Assembly: GCF_001457025.1 (NCBI RefSeq)
Contig: NZ_KQ758601.1
Location: 124,001 to 188,000, forward strand
Length of the DNA stretch: 64,000 nt
Direction: 5' to 3'
Source: Pseudarthrobacter enclensis
GTDB lineage: Bacteria; Actinomycetota; Actinomycetes; Actinomycetales; Micrococcaceae
The translations under genes and the position numbers were made by a program. Below, piece after piece: positions 51,482-60,595 of the stretch (position 1 is the stretch's first letter; each line of letters opens with the position of its first letter). The notes beneath the pieces were generated by a model, which made no database searches, was not told where the DNA came from, and saw nothing but the letters and a program-made list of their open reading frames with translations.

Positions 51482-51495
51482 GGGGACTCCAGGGT

Positions 51496-52929
51496 TCAGG
51501 AAACGGAGCTTGCGGTCAGTGTGCTGCTGCGGTGCGTCCCGGTGGATGCGGGGCTTGCGGCGTTTGCTAGGTCGAAGAAGAGGCCGCCGGCGATCTGGAG
51601 GCCCTCCCGGGCCACGTCCACCAGCAGATGCTCATCCGGGGCGTGCTGCCGGCACCCCGGGTGCGAGTGCGGGATCCACAAAGTGGGCAGGTTCAGGACA
51701 TCGGCGAAGACAAAGCTGGGCAGTGAGCCGCCGATGTTGGGCAGCACCGTTGCCTGCCGCCCGGTGCTGGCGCGCAGGGAGCCGGCCGCCCAGGAGACCC
51801 ACGGATTGTCGGGGTTGATCCGGCTGGCCGGGAAGGACATGCCCATCTTTACGTCCACCATGCCGAACCCGGCCGCGTCCAGGTGCCGACGGAGGGCCTG
51901 CTCCATGCCGGCGACGTCCGTCCCGGGCACGAACCGGAGCTGGAGCGAAGCGCGGGCAGTCCCGGGGATGGCGTTGACCGGCTTGTCCGGGTTCCCGGCA
52001 CCGAGGGCCAGCACTTCAAGGGTGTTCCAGGCGTACAGCCGCTCGGCAGGGCTGAGCGTCCGGTCACCCCATGCCGGATCGGACTCGGGGTCCCCAGGAT
52101 TGGGGGCCAGGTCCAGGACTTCCAGGGACTCGGCAACGGAGTGCGGGATGCCCGCGGGCAGCAGCTCCGGCAGCCTGATGACGCCGTGCCCGTCCACCAG
52201 GGAAGCGACGGCGGCCGCCACCGTGGTGGCCGGGTTCCGCAGGAGTCCGCCCCAGTTTCCGGAGTGGTACGAACCGGAACGGAGGTCGGCCACGAGTTCG
52301 AAGCTGACTCCGCCGCGGGCACCCAGGAATACGGTGGGTTTGCCGGCGGCCAGGCGGGGGCCGTCGGAGCCGATGAAGACGTCCGCCTTGAGCAGGCCCG
52401 TGTGTTCGGCGGCGAATTCAGCAAGGTCAGGGGAGCCGATCTCCTCCGCCCCTTCGAGCAGGAATACCAGGTTGAAGCCCAGGCGGCCCTGCTGTTCCAG
52501 CAAAAGCCGGAGCGCCACGATGTTGATCCAGTGCTGTCCCTTGTTGTCCGCCGAGCCACGTCCGTACCAACGGTCGCCTTCATCGCTGAGTGACCAGGGA
52601 TCCCGGCCTGAGGTCCAGGCGCCGGCCTGCCCGTCAGTGACGTCGGCGTGCCCGTAGCACAGGACTGTTGGCAGGTCGGGATCCTCGTGCCGGCTGGCCA
52701 CAAGGAAGGAGTTGCTGCCGCCCCGCCACGCGTCGAAGCGCTCCACCGCGCATCCCATCGCCGTGAAGGCAGGCTCAATAACCTCATCAAGGTATGACTT
52801 CAGCGCAACCCGGCCGTCGGGGCTGAAGCTTTCCGTTGGGTAAGCAACCAGCCTTTCCAATTCCTCCCGGAAGCGGCCAGAGTCCACGAACTCCGCTGCC
52901 GCATCCAGAAGATCCTTGCGTTCCTGCAT
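51496..52929 (-). CDS. M20-family metallopeptidase/amidohydrolase
   Basis: A 477-residue zinc hydrolase of the M20 (ArgE/DapE/CPG2) family. Metal and catalytic motifs follow in order: CYGHADVTD, GRGSADNKGQHW with the bridging Asp, EGAEEIGSPD with the catalytic Glu, GSDGPRL and the C-terminal His in HAPDEH. A dimerisation domain sits between (~205-345). Likely hydrolyses a dipeptide or an N-acyl amino acid, with product or substrate uptake by the MFS protein. Divergent from a LysR gene that probably controls it. ATG 52929 has AAAGGA upstream; upstream open frame is not used. Confidence 0.9.
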   Translation of the reverse strand: MQERKDLLDAAAEFVDSGRFREELERLVAYPTESFSPDGRVALKSYLDEVIEPAFTAMGCAVERFDAWRGGSNSFLVASRHEDPDLPTVLCYGHADVTDGQAGAWTSGRDPWSLSDEGDRWYGRGSADNKGQHWINIVALRLLLEQQGRLGFNLVFLLEGAEEIGSPDLAEFAAEHTGLLKADVFIGSDGPRLAAGKPTVFLGARGGVSFELVADLRSGSYHSGNWGGLLRNPATTVAAAVASLVDGHGVIRLPELLPAGIPHSVAESLEVLDLAPNPGDPESDPAWGDRTLSPAERLYAWNTLEVLALGAGNPDKPVNAIPGTARASLQLRFVPGTDVAGMEQALRRHLDAAGFGMVDVKMGMSFPASRINPDNPWVSWAAGSLRASTGRQATVLPNIGGSLPSFVFADVLNLPTLWIPHSHPGCRQHAPDEHLLVDVAREGLQIAGGLFFDLANAASPASTGTHRSSTLTASSVS

Positions 52930-52994
52930 TCTTGAACATCCTTTGCTTTTCGGCGTGAGTCCCAAGTTAGGTGTCCGGGGAGGAAACAACCAGT

Positions 52995-53008
52995 ATCGTT
53001 TTGTCGAT
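52995..53008. promoter_or_regulatory. LysR-type palindrome between the M20 and LysR genes
   Basis: ATCG-N6-CGAT (ATCGTTTTGTCGAT) is centred in the 127-base divergent region, near the T-N11-A form bound by LysR regulators. Confidence 0.45.
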
Positions 53009-53056
53009 GAGCTTTGACTTTTCTGCAAACCTCGAGGCGGGCCAGCCCCGGTGAAC

Positions 53057-53953
53057 ATGCTGACGCCCGCCCTGCTGTACTTCGACGCCGTTGCGCAGGA
53101 AGGCACGCTCACCGACGCTGCCGAGAGGCTCCATGTCTCCGCGTCCGCCATCAGCCGGCAGATCAACAAGCTGGAGACATCCCTTGGCATGCCGCTGTTC
53201 AACCGGCACGCCCGGGGTGTGGAACTCACTGAGGCCGGCCGGCTTCTGTTGGCTTACGTGCGCCGTGCCGAGGCTGAGGGCGCTGTCGTGCGGGAAGAGC
53301 TGCTGGTGTCGATGCAGCGCAAAACCCGCACCCTGCGCGTGGCCTGCGCGGAGGGGTTCGCCCGGGTGTGGGTACCGTCGGCAGTTGCCGCCCTCAGCCG
53401 GCAGCATGACGACGTCGAATTCCACCTCGACGTGGTCTCCTCCTCCGAAGCGACCCGCCGGGTGGCCGAGGGCGAGGCCGACGTCGCGGTTGTCTTTTCC
53501 CTCGGCCCGCAGTCCAAGGTGACCGTGGAGCATTCCACGCCGACGCCTGTGGCCTTCGCGCTGGTATCCCCGGACCATCCGCTCGCCGCCCAGCAGAGCA
53601 CCACGTTGAAGGACCTGTGCCGCTACAAACTGGCCGTCACGGCGCCGGGTTCCAGCCAGCGCGAACTGTTCGACCTTGCCATGCAGATCGAGGGCCTGAC
53701 GCCCTCCATCACGCTGCAGTCGGACCACATTAACCCGGTCATCCAGTTCGCCCGCTCCGGCGTCGGCGTCTCCCTGGTGGGCGGGCTGTCCCTGGACCGG
53801 CGGGACCGGGACGAGCTGGTGATGGTGCAGCTGGACCATCCCGTGCTGCGGCAGCGGCAGGGACAGATCCAGACCATGACCGGCCGCGCCCAGCCGGCCA
53901 TCCTCACGGCCTTTATTGACGCACTCATCGACGGCCTGGAGGCCCTCGCCTGA
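53057..53953 (+). CDS. LysR-family transcriptional regulator
   Basis: A 298-residue regulator: N-terminal winged helix (LLYFDAVAQEGTLTDAAERLHVSASAISRQINKLETSLG) and a C-terminal periplasmic-binding-like effector domain (RTLRVACAEGFARVWVPSAVA; GVGVSLVGGLSL). It is divergent from the M20-MFS pair, the standard arrangement for local control. ATG 53057 is used; GTG 53051 is possible and neither has a clear ribosome site. Confidence 0.9.
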   Translation: MLTPALLYFDAVAQEGTLTDAAERLHVSASAISRQINKLETSLGMPLFNRHARGVELTEAGRLLLAYVRRAEAEGAVVREELLVSMQRKTRTLRVACAEGFARVWVPSAVAALSRQHDDVEFHLDVVSSSEATRRVAEGEADVAVVFSLGPQSKVTVEHSTPTPVAFALVSPDHPLAAQQSTTLKDLCRYKLAVTAPGSSQRELFDLAMQIEGLTPSITLQSDHINPVIQFARSGVGVSLVGGLSLDRRDRDELVMVQLDHPVLRQRQGQIQTMTGRAQPAILTAFIDALIDGLEALA

Positions 53954-53990
53954 TCACGGCACAAGTGAGCGCGTCGCGTGGGGCGGACGG

Positions 53991-54473
53991 CTACCCGGGG
54001 TGCGCCACCGCTTCCAGGAGCGGCAGGGTGCGGGTGGGCATGACTTCCACCAGGGACATTGCGGTGCTGGTGCGGACGACGCCGGCAATCGCCAGCATCG
54101 CGTTGGTCACCCGGTGCAGGTCGGCCGGGTCCCTCGCTGCCACTTTGGCGAGCAGGTCCGCGTCGCCGGTGGTGGCATGCATCTCGATGATCTCCGGGAC
54201 AGTGCGCAGGGCGGCTGTGGCCTCGTCACTGGCCGACTGGCTGATGGAGATCGAAATGAACGCGATCAGCGGCAGCCCCAGGGCCTCGGTGCGGACCCGC
54301 TGGCTGAACGGGGCAAGGCTGCCGTCATTGACCAGCCGGCGCAGCCGCGCATGGACGGTGTTGCGTGCCACTCCCAGGGCCCGGGACAGCGAGAGGACCG
54401 TGGCCTGCGGGTCCCGGTCGAGTGTGAGGAGGATCTCTGCGTCAAGAGCGTCGATGCGGTGCATACTGAGCAT
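53991..54473 (-). CDS. Lrp/AsnC-family transcriptional regulator
   Basis: A 160-residue regulator with an AsnC helix-turn-helix (RIDALDAEILLTLDRDPQATVLSLSRALGVARNTVHARLRRL) and a RAM ligand domain (LIAFISISISQSA, VPEIIEMHATTGDADLLAKVAARD). Such proteins sense amino acids. It is divergent from the HisC-like gene, with a palindrome between them. ATG 54473 is chosen; ATG 54464 is possible. Confidence 0.9.
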   Translation of the reverse strand: MLSMHRIDALDAEILLTLDRDPQATVLSLSRALGVARNTVHARLRRLVNDGSLAPFSQRVRTEALGLPLIAFISISISQSASDEATAALRTVPEIIEMHATTGDADLLAKVAARDPADLHRVTNAMLAIAGVVRTSTAMSLVEVMPTRTLPLLEAVAHPG

Positions 54474-54497
54474 TTTGCCACCAGGCCCCACACATAG

Positions 54498-54515
54498 TGC
54501 AGGATCTGTCCTGCA
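54498..54515. promoter_or_regulatory. Palindromic operator between asnC-type and aminotransferase genes
   Basis: TGCAGGA-TCTG-TCCTGCA has perfect 7-bp arms. A third copy of the half-site (TCCTGCA) occurs at about 54540. Likely bound by the AsnC-type regulator. Confidence 0.55.
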
Positions 54516-54564
54516 GCAATCTACTGTGTTGCGCAGAAGTCCTGCACTGCCGCACGATGCTGGC

Positions 54565-55659
54565 ATGACCAGCACCCTTCCCGAAGCAGCGGCTCCCGCC
54601 CTGCGCGCCGCCGTCGCAAGCCTTCCCGCGTATGTTGCCGGCAAAAGCGCCGAGTCCGCCCTGACTGCCGCCCTGGCTTCGAACGAGAGCCACTTCCCTC
54701 CCCTGCCGTCCGTTGTCGACGTGGTCACCGCCGAGACCGCACGGATGCACCGCTACCCGAACATGGGCGTGGTGGACGCCCGCGCGGCGATCGCCCGGCA
54801 CGTTGGCGTCTCCGTGGACGAGGTCGCGGCGGGCCCGGGCAGTTCCGGCGTGCTGCAGCAGATCATTTCCGCCGTGTGCGATGCCGGCGACGAGGTGGTG
54901 TTCGCCTGGCGTTCCTTCGAGGCCTACCCCATCCTGGTGACGGTGGCCGGCGCCCGGCCCGTGCCCGTTCCGCTGCTGAAGGACGAACGCCACGACCTTC
55001 CTGCCATGGCCGCTGCCATTACTGACCGCACCCGCCTGGTGATCCTTTGCTCCCCCAACAATCCCACCGGAGTGTCCATCGGGACCGCCGAGCTGGAGGA
55101 CTTCCTGCAGGCGGTGCCCGAGCACGTCCTGGTGGTCCTGGACGAGGCCTACATCGAGTACCAGCGCGGCCCCGGCCTTAATTCCCTCGGGTTCTACCGC
55201 CGCTACCCGAACCTCTGCATCCTGCGCACCTTCTCCAAGGCCTACGGGCTGGCAGGACTGCGGATCGGCTACGCCATCGCCCGGCCCTCCGTGGCGGACG
55301 GCCTGCGGCGGACCGCCATCCCGTTCGGGGTGAACCGGATGGCCCAGGCGGCGGCCATCGCGTCGCTGGCCGCCGGCGACGAACTTGCAGCCAGGACGGA
55401 CGTCGTGGCCGCGGAGCGGACACGCGTCATCACGGCCCTCCGCGAGGCAGGTTGGGACGTCCCGGACAGCCAGGCCAACTTCTACTGGCTGCGTGCATCC
55501 GACGAGTTGCGCGCCCAACTCCTGGAAGCCCTTTCCGCCGCGGACATCCTTGCGCGCGGCTACGCAGGAGACGGAGTCCGCATCTCGCTGGCGGACACCG
55601 AAACGAACAACCGGGTCCTCGAGGTCCTGGCCGGCCGCGGACGGTTCGCGGCCCAGTGA
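54565..55659 (+). CDS. HisC-like PLP aminotransferase
   Basis: A 364-residue fold-type I aminotransferase of the histidinol-phosphate/aromatic aminotransferase group. Seen are NESHFPPLPSV, RYPNMGVVDAR, CSPNNPTGV, VVLDEAYIEY and the Schiff-base Lys ~223 in RTFSKAYGLAGLRIGYA. There is no his operon nearby and an AsnC regulator controls it, so an aromatic amino acid or similar transamination is as likely as histidine synthesis. The start is ATG 54565; the longer frame upstream overlaps the divergent gene. Its stop overlaps the YitT-family start (GTGA). Confidence 0.88.
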   Translation: MTSTLPEAAAPALRAAVASLPAYVAGKSAESALTAALASNESHFPPLPSVVDVVTAETARMHRYPNMGVVDARAAIARHVGVSVDEVAAGPGSSGVLQQIISAVCDAGDEVVFAWRSFEAYPILVTVAGARPVPVPLLKDERHDLPAMAAAITDRTRLVILCSPNNPTGVSIGTAELEDFLQAVPEHVLVVLDEAYIEYQRGPGLNSLGFYRRYPNLCILRTFSKAYGLAGLRIGYAIARPSVADGLRRTAIPFGVNRMAQAAAIASLAAGDELAARTDVVAAERTRVITALREAGWDVPDSQANFYWLRASDELRAQLLEALSAADILARGYAGDGVRISLADTETNNRVLEVLAGRGRFAAQ

Positions 55660-56342
55660 GCACCACCATCACCACCGAAAAGACCACCGCCGCACAAGGC
55701 ACCACCGCGGAAAAGGGCCCGACGGCGGCACCCGCCGCACCGCCGTCGGCCGTCCGGCATACGCTGCTCGAGGATGTCCTGGGCATCCTGACGGGCACGT
55801 TCGCGGCGTCGCTCGGCCTGTTCCTGCTCAAGTCCAGCGAGGCGGTGACCGGCGGAACAGCGGGGCTGGCACTGCTGCTCAGCTACAGCCTCCCGCTTCC
55901 TTTCGGCGTAATCTTCGCGGGTGTGAACCTGCCGTTCTTCGGCTTGGCCATCTGGAAGAAGGGCTGGAACTTTGCGCTGCGCACCGGTGTGGCCATCGCC
56001 CTGGTGTCCGTGATGGCCAGCCTGCACCCGTGGGCGTTTGGGTCCCTGGACCTGGACCCTGCGTACGGGGTGCTGGCCGGCAACCTGCTGGCCGGCGTTG
56101 GCCTCCTCATCCTCTTCCGGCACGTGTCCAGCCTGGGCGGCTTCAACATCATGGCGCTGCTGCTCCAGGAGAAGCTGGGCTGGCGTGCCGGGTATGTGCA
56201 GATGGTGCTCGACGTGGCCATTGTGGTGTCGTCGCTGGCTCTGGTGACGCCGCTGATGGTGCTGCTGTCCGCTGTGGGCGCGGTCCTGCTGAACCTCATC
56301 CTTGCGCTCAACCACAAACCCGGGCGGTACCTGGGGATGTAG
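55656..56342 (+). CDS. YitT-family (DUF161) membrane protein
   Basis: A 228-residue membrane protein. A Thr/Ala-rich N-terminus (~30 residues) precedes five to six helices (LLEDVLGILTGTFAASLGLFLL, GGTAGLALLLSYSLPLPFGVIF, and others), with the family GG-T-G and GGFNIMALL repeats. Function of YitT proteins is unknown. The GTG overlaps the aminotransferase stop, so both are co-translated; an amino acid export or sensing role tied to the AsnC regulator is possible. Confidence 0.8.
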   Translation: MSTTITTEKTTAAQGTTAEKGPTAAPAAPPSAVRHTLLEDVLGILTGTFAASLGLFLLKSSEAVTGGTAGLALLLSYSLPLPFGVIFAGVNLPFFGLAIWKKGWNFALRTGVAIALVSVMASLHPWAFGSLDLDPAYGVLAGNLLAGVGLLILFRHVSSLGGFNIMALLLQEKLGWRAGYVQMVLDVAIVVSSLALVTPLMVLLSAVGAVLLNLILALNHKPGRYLGM

Positions 56343-56425
56343 GGGCGGCCCGTCGCCGCCGGATGGCCGCTTTATTCCCGTTCCGGGCCAGAAATATCTG
56401 TGCGGGGGCCGCTGTTGCCGCCGGT

Positions 56426-57067
56426 ATGACAACAATCGGAATCATCGGTGCAGGACATATCGGAAGCCAGGTTGCCCGGAAGGCGGTGGAACTCGGCTAC
56501 GACGTGGTCATCAGCAACTCCCGCGGACCGGAAACCCTTACGGACCTTGTGGCGGAACTGGGCCCCAAAGCCAGGGCAGCCACCGCGGCCGAAGCGGCGG
56601 CCGCCGGAGACTTCGCCGTGGTCACCGTGCCGCTGAAGAACTACAGGGACATCCCGGTGGAGCCGCTGGCCGGCAAGGTGGTCATCGACACCAACAACTA
56701 CTACTGGGAACGCGACGGGCGCATCCCCGCCCTGGACAACGGTGAAACCACCACCTCCGGGCTGCTCCAGGAACACCTGCCCCAGTCCAGGGTGGCCAAG
56801 GGCTTCAACCACATCATGGCCAAGGACATCACCACGGACGGCAGCCCGGCAGGCACGGAAAACCGCCGCGCCCTGGCCACGGCCAGCGACTATCCGGACG
56901 CCGCGGAACTGGTCACCCGCCTGTATGACGAGTTCGGCTTCGACACCGTCAACATCGGGCGGGTGGAGGAGAGCTGGCGGGTGGAACGCGACCGGCCGGC
57001 GTACGTGAAGCGGCAAAACGCCGGCGAACTCAAGGACAACCTCGCCAGGGCGCCCCGCACCATCTGA
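56426..57067 (+). CDS. NADP-binding oxidoreductase, F420-dependent NADP reductase-like
   Basis: A 213-residue protein with an N-terminal Rossmann motif GIIGAGHIGSQVARKA, an SNSRGPETL loop typical for NADP binding, then VVTVPLKNY, VVIDTNNYYWERDG and VAKGFNHI. This fits the F420_oxidored/NPD family, which in actinobacteria includes NADP reductases and dehydrogenases of unknown substrate. No F420 gene is near. Confidence 0.8.
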   Translation: MTTIGIIGAGHIGSQVARKAVELGYDVVISNSRGPETLTDLVAELGPKARAATAAEAAAAGDFAVVTVPLKNYRDIPVEPLAGKVVIDTNNYYWERDGRIPALDNGETTTSGLLQEHLPQSRVAKGFNHIMAKDITTDGSPAGTENRRALATASDYPDAAELVTRLYDEFGFDTVNIGRVEESWRVERDRPAYVKRQNAGELKDNLARAPRTI

Positions 57068-57086
57068 CCCGTGCCCGCCCCTGATG

Positions 57087-57134
57087 GCTGGCAGCAGGCG
57101 TCGTCATAACCCGGCTGAGATACCTGCTGCCAGC
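57087..57134. terminator. Hairpin between convergent genes
   Basis: A perfect 12-bp stem (GCTGGCAGCAGG and its complement) with a 24-base loop separates the oxidoreductase and propeller genes; no T tract is evident. Confidence 0.5.
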
Positions 57135-57147
57135 GGCCTGGGGCGGT

Positions 57148-58068
57148 TTAGCGGGCGGGGACCAGCACCACCTCGTACTGCGTGGGCGGAGGCTGCACAT
57201 TGAACTTCGCGTTCACGGCGGCCAGGGTATCGCCGAATTTGGCCACCGTGGTGGGAACGTTGAAGGCTTTGCTGGTGATCTCGTCCTTGAGGGTACCGGA
57301 GGTGAGGTCGCCGGAGAGCTTGATCCGGGCGATCTTGTTGGACATGTTCTGGACGGCCCAAAGCGTGCGTCCCTGCACCAGGATGCCGTCCACGTTGGGC
57401 AGCGGCGGGGTGTCAATCCTGGCGCTTTCCCCGCTTTCCGGATCCACCGTGTAAACCGCCTGATCACTGCTGTGGGCCACGATCAGCACCTTGCCTCCGT
57501 TGGCTGATGCAATGCCGTTTAGGTTGAAGTCACCCGTCAGTTCCTTGGCGGGGCCTTTCAAGGCGAGGGTTTCGCGGTCCATCAGCTTCCCGTTGCGGTC
57601 CACCGCGATCCGGTACAGCTCGCCCTTGGCCGAGTTGGTGAACCAGGCGCCGTCACCGGTCAGTGTCACGTCGTTGATGAAGCCGGGTGCGAGGTCGTAC
57701 TCGCCCACGGATTCGCGGGTCCGGGTGTTGTAGGCGAACGCCTTTCCGGTGGGGCCTCCGGCCACGAACAGGAGGTTCCGGCGCTCGTCGAATTTCATGC
57801 CGACGGCGGACCGGCCTGCAGGTGCGTCGATGAGGCGTCTGGCTTTGCCGCTGCCGATGTCGCCCCTGAAAATGTCGCCGGTTCCCAGGTCGCCGGCGTA
57901 GAACGTGGTTCCACGCCCGGCCGCGATGCCTTCGGCGGAGGTGGCACCGTCGAGCACGATGACGTCGGGATCGGATGTTGATGCCGCGGCTGGAAGGGCC
58001 CCTGGTGCGAGCAGCGCGAAGAGCGCCATGAGTCCTGTTGCGATGCGGCGATGCACTGTTCGGCGCAT
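57148..58068 (-). CDS. Exported beta-propeller protein (SMP-30/gluconolactonase-like)
   Basis: A 306-residue secreted protein with a signal peptide (MRRTVHRRIATGLMALFALLAPG, cut after ALPAAAS). The mature part is built of repeated ~45-residue blades (VIVLDGATSAEGIAAGRG, DIFRGDIGSGKARRL, VGMKFDERRNLLFVAGG, NDVTLTGDGAWFTNS, NGIASANGGKVLIVAH) as in SMP-30 and strictosidine synthase-like folds. Related proteins are often mislabelled superoxide dismutase; no metal-site His set for that activity is seen. ATG 58068 follows AAAGGAAG. Confidence 0.78.
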   Translation of the reverse strand: MRRTVHRRIATGLMALFALLAPGALPAAASTSDPDVIVLDGATSAEGIAAGRGTTFYAGDLGTGDIFRGDIGSGKARRLIDAPAGRSAVGMKFDERRNLLFVAGGPTGKAFAYNTRTRESVGEYDLAPGFINDVTLTGDGAWFTNSAKGELYRIAVDRNGKLMDRETLALKGPAKELTGDFNLNGIASANGGKVLIVAHSSDQAVYTVDPESGESARIDTPPLPNVDGILVQGRTLWAVQNMSNKIARIKLSGDLTSGTLKDEITSKAFNVPTTVAKFGDTLAAVNAKFNVQPPPTQYEVVLVPAR

Positions 58069-58223
58069 GCTGGCTTCCTTTGTGTGGGGTTGATGCGCGG
58101 GGCCAATCTGCGGCAGCTCCGCACGATGGTGTAGCAATTTTAAGCGCGCGGAACAGGCCCGCCAAGGCATCGAAGCCCCCCTTCTGCTTACAATCGAAAC
58201 CTCAATTGCCTACTGAGGGATCC

Positions 58224-58562
58224 ATGAAGAAACTCGCCACAGTCCTGTTCGCCGCGGGCCTCCTTGCCTCCGCCACGGCCTGCTCCTCTTCCCACCAGCT
58301 GTCCACCGCCGAAACCTGCGAGCGTATTCAGTCAGTGGTGTCCAACCCCGCCAACGGCGCCGGCAAGACGGGCATGAACCGGCTTGCCAACCAGATCCGC
58401 CCCATCCACGCGGTTGCCTCGGACGATCTCAAGCCCGCGCTGAAGTCCATCCTGGATTACACCGACGAGCAGGCCAAGGAGACTCCGGACGAGGCCAAAC
58501 TGGCCGAACTCCAGTCCGGCTACCAGCAGGCCAGCAGCACCTACACGCAGTTCTGCAGCTGA
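58224..58562 (+). CDS. Small lipoprotein, hypothetical
   Basis: A 112-residue lipoprotein: lysine-rich start MKKLATVLFAAGLLASATAC with lipid-modified Cys 20 (SATAC box), then an alpha-helical domain with two further Cys residues (ETCER, QFCS) that may form a disulphide. TGAGGGATCC precedes the ATG. Function unknown; similar small lipoproteins are common in Arthrobacter. Confidence 0.7.
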   Translation: MKKLATVLFAAGLLASATACSSSHQLSTAETCERIQSVVSNPANGAGKTGMNRLANQIRPIHAVASDDLKPALKSILDYTDEQAKETPDEAKLAELQSGYQQASSTYTQFCS

Positions 58563-58586
58563 GCCGCGGCTGAGGGGTCCGGCCGC

Positions 58587-59516
58587 CTACAGGGTGGCCG
58601 GGTCCGTATTGGCCCCGCACAACACCACCGCGACGCGTTCCCCCGGCTCGGGCACATACGCGCCGGAGAGCAGCGCCGCCCAGGCCGCCGCGGCACCGTG
58701 CTCCACCACGATCCGGTAGCCGTTCCACAGCGCGCTGCGGGCGGCGATAATGTCCGGGTCCGTCACCAGGACGCTTTCGACGCCGGTGCGGACCGCCACG
58801 GAGAACCCGATGTCGCCGATGCGCCGGGCACCCAGGGAGTCCGACGCGACGCCGGACACCGGCACGTCCACCGGCTGGCCCGCCGCGAGCGCGGCGTGCA
58901 GCGTCGGCGCCCCGTCCGGTTCCACCGCCACCACCCGCGCCCGCCCTTCGACTGCGGCGGCGATGCCGGCCATCAGGCCTCCGCCGCCGACGGCGACCAG
59001 CAGGGTGTCCACGTCCGGCACCTGCTCCAGCACCTCGGAACCGACCGTCCCGGCGCCGGCCGCGATTTCCGGCTGGTCATAGGCGTGGCAGTAGACTGCA
59101 CCGGTTTCCGCTGCGTGTGCCACCGCCGCCTGGTAGGCCACGGCGTATTCGGAGCCGCCCTGCACCACCACGGCACCGATGGCCTTGAGCTTTGCCACCT
59201 TCACCGCCGGGGCGGCAGCGGGAACAAAGACGGTGGCGGGAACGCCCAGCCTGGCCGCGGCGAACGCATTCGCCAGCCCGGCGTTTCCGCCTGAAGCCAC
59301 CACGATGCCGGCAGCGGTGAGCTCACCGCGTTCCTTGCTGGCCAGGATCCGGTTTAGGGCACCGCGGGCCTTGAAGGTGCCGGTGTGCTGCAGGAACTCG
59401 CATTTGAACCAGGCTTCCCCGGGAACTTGGCCGCGGTCGGCTTCCAGGACGGGTGTGAGCCGGGTAAGCCCGGCGATGCGGTGGGCGGCCCCGTTGACGT
59501 CGTCGCGGCTGATCAT
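58587..59516 (-). CDS. Threonine/serine dehydratase-like PLP enzyme
   Basis: A 309-residue fold-type II PLP enzyme. The Schiff-base Lys is in TGTFKARGAL near residue 49, the substrate loop is ASGGNAGLANAFAA and the phosphate cup VGGGGLMAG near 180. Without a regulatory ACT domain it resembles catabolic threonine dehydratase or serine racemase. SGGN with Gly in place of the usual Ser-Gly-Asn-His is within the family range. It follows the acidic protein gene by one base in the same direction. Confidence 0.85.
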   Translation of the reverse strand: MISRDDVNGAAHRIAGLTRLTPVLEADRGQVPGEAWFKCEFLQHTGTFKARGALNRILASKERGELTAAGIVVASGGNAGLANAFAAARLGVPATVFVPAAAPAVKVAKLKAIGAVVVQGGSEYAVAYQAAVAHAAETGAVYCHAYDQPEIAAGAGTVGSEVLEQVPDVDTLLVAVGGGGLMAGIAAAVEGRARVVAVEPDGAPTLHAALAAGQPVDVPVSGVASDSLGARRIGDIGFSVAVRTGVESVLVTDPDIIAARSALWNGYRIVVEHGAAAAWAALLSGAYVPEPGERVAVVLCGANTDPATL

Positions 59517-59517
59517 C

Positions 59518-59826
59518 CTAGACGTCGTCGTCCCAGGTGCCCTGTTCCTTCAGCGCATCCTCGGGTTTGCTTTCCTGCCCCTCACCGGCCGCACCCGCTT
59601 CCGGCCCGTCGGCGGTGGCGTCGCCGCTGCCAACGTAGGACGCCGGGACGGCGCCGGCAGCGTGCGCCTGCTGCTCTTCACGGATGTTTCCGGCGTGGGG
59701 CTGGTCGGGGTGCTGCCCGGTCTGCGGCGCTGTGGCTCCCGGTTCCCGGTTCCCGCCGGCTTCCTCCGGATCGCCCGGTCCCCGCAGGTCCGCGGTGTTC
59801 AGGGGCTCGTCGCTCTGTGTGCTCAT
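59518..59826 (-). CDS. Acidic, disordered protein of unknown function
   Basis: A 102-residue protein of low complexity, rich in Glu, Asp, Gly, Ala, Pro and Gln (GPGDPEEAGGNREPGAT; SKPEDALKEQGTWDDDV), probably disordered. ATG 59826 has AGGAAAGG upstream. Only one base separates its stop from the dehydratase start, so they form an operon. Not recognised as any family. Confidence 0.6.
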   Translation of the reverse strand: MSTQSDEPLNTADLRGPGDPEEAGGNREPGATAPQTGQHPDQPHAGNIREEQQAHAAGAVPASYVGSGDATADGPEAGAAGEGQESKPEDALKEQGTWDDDV

Positions 59827-59965
59827 GGTGCTGCCTTTCCTCGGGAACTGGCTTCGCGGGACAGGCCATGGGCCGCCCCGGATCCAGCCTACTTCGCCTG
59901 TGAGTTGCCCCTCACCCGGGACGCCGGGCGCGGGCCCGTCGTTGTAGTGGTGGAAGGAGGCCCAC

Positions 59966-60595
59966 ATGATCATTGTTCTCACCGGCATTGACGGCTCGGG
60001 GAAGTCGACGGCGGCCCGGTCCCTGGTGCAGGCCGTGCGGGCACGCGGAGGCAAGGCGCTGCTGCTGAGCAATCATGCCGGCCGGCGCACCATGTCCATC
60101 ATGGCCGCGGCCTGCGGCGTCCGGATTCCGGGCCGACTGGCGGACGCGGTGGAGAGCGCAGTCCGGACGGCCAACGTCCTGGTCTCACACCTGCGGGCCT
60201 CGCGCTTTGACGGGCTGGTGGTCATGGACCGGCACCTGCACTGCCAGCTGGGGCTCCGCTCCGCCAAGGGACTGCCACGCGGACGCTTCCTGCCCTGGCT
60301 CCTGGCGGCACTTCCCCGGCCTGCCGCCGTCGTGCATCTGGACCTGGACCCGGCGGAGGCGCACCGCAGGATCACCGCCCGGGGCACCGACGCGGAAACA
60401 CTGGCAGACCTTGTGGCGTTCCGTGACGGGTACGCCGCGCTGCCCGGATTCGGCGCCTTCATCCGCGTGGATGCCTCGCTGCCCGCCGCTGAACTGGCCC
60501 GACGTCTAATGCAGGCGGTGGATGGGCTCCCCGCCACGCTTCCCCACTCAGCACCCGGCACCAGCGGGGAGCCATCAGTCACAAATGGGAATTAA
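59966..60595 (+). CDS. Thymidylate kinase-like P-loop protein
   Basis: A 209-residue P-loop kinase: GIDGSGKST at residues 7-15, DRHLHC near 90 in place of the DRY/F motif, DLDPAEAHRRITARGTD as the LID-type region. The similarity is to dTMP kinases, but the divergent DR motif and a likely separate housekeeping tmk elsewhere make a different nucleotide or sugar substrate possible. AGGAGG is seven bases before the ATG. Confidence 0.75.
   Translation: MIIVLTGIDGSGKSTAARSLVQAVRARGGKALLLSNHAGRRTMSIMAAACGVRIPGRLADAVESAVRTANVLVSHLRASRFDGLVVMDRHLHCQLGLRSAKGLPRGRFLPWLLAALPRPAAVVHLDLDPAEAHRRITARGTDAETLADLVAFRDGYAALPGFGAFIRVDASLPAAELARRLMQAVDGLPATLPHSAPGTSGEPSVTNGN

Noticed and set aside
57148..58068. 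Superoxide dismutase
   Set aside because: Similar proteins sometimes carry this name, but the sequence is an SMP-30-like propeller without the Cu/Zn or Mn/Fe ligand pattern.
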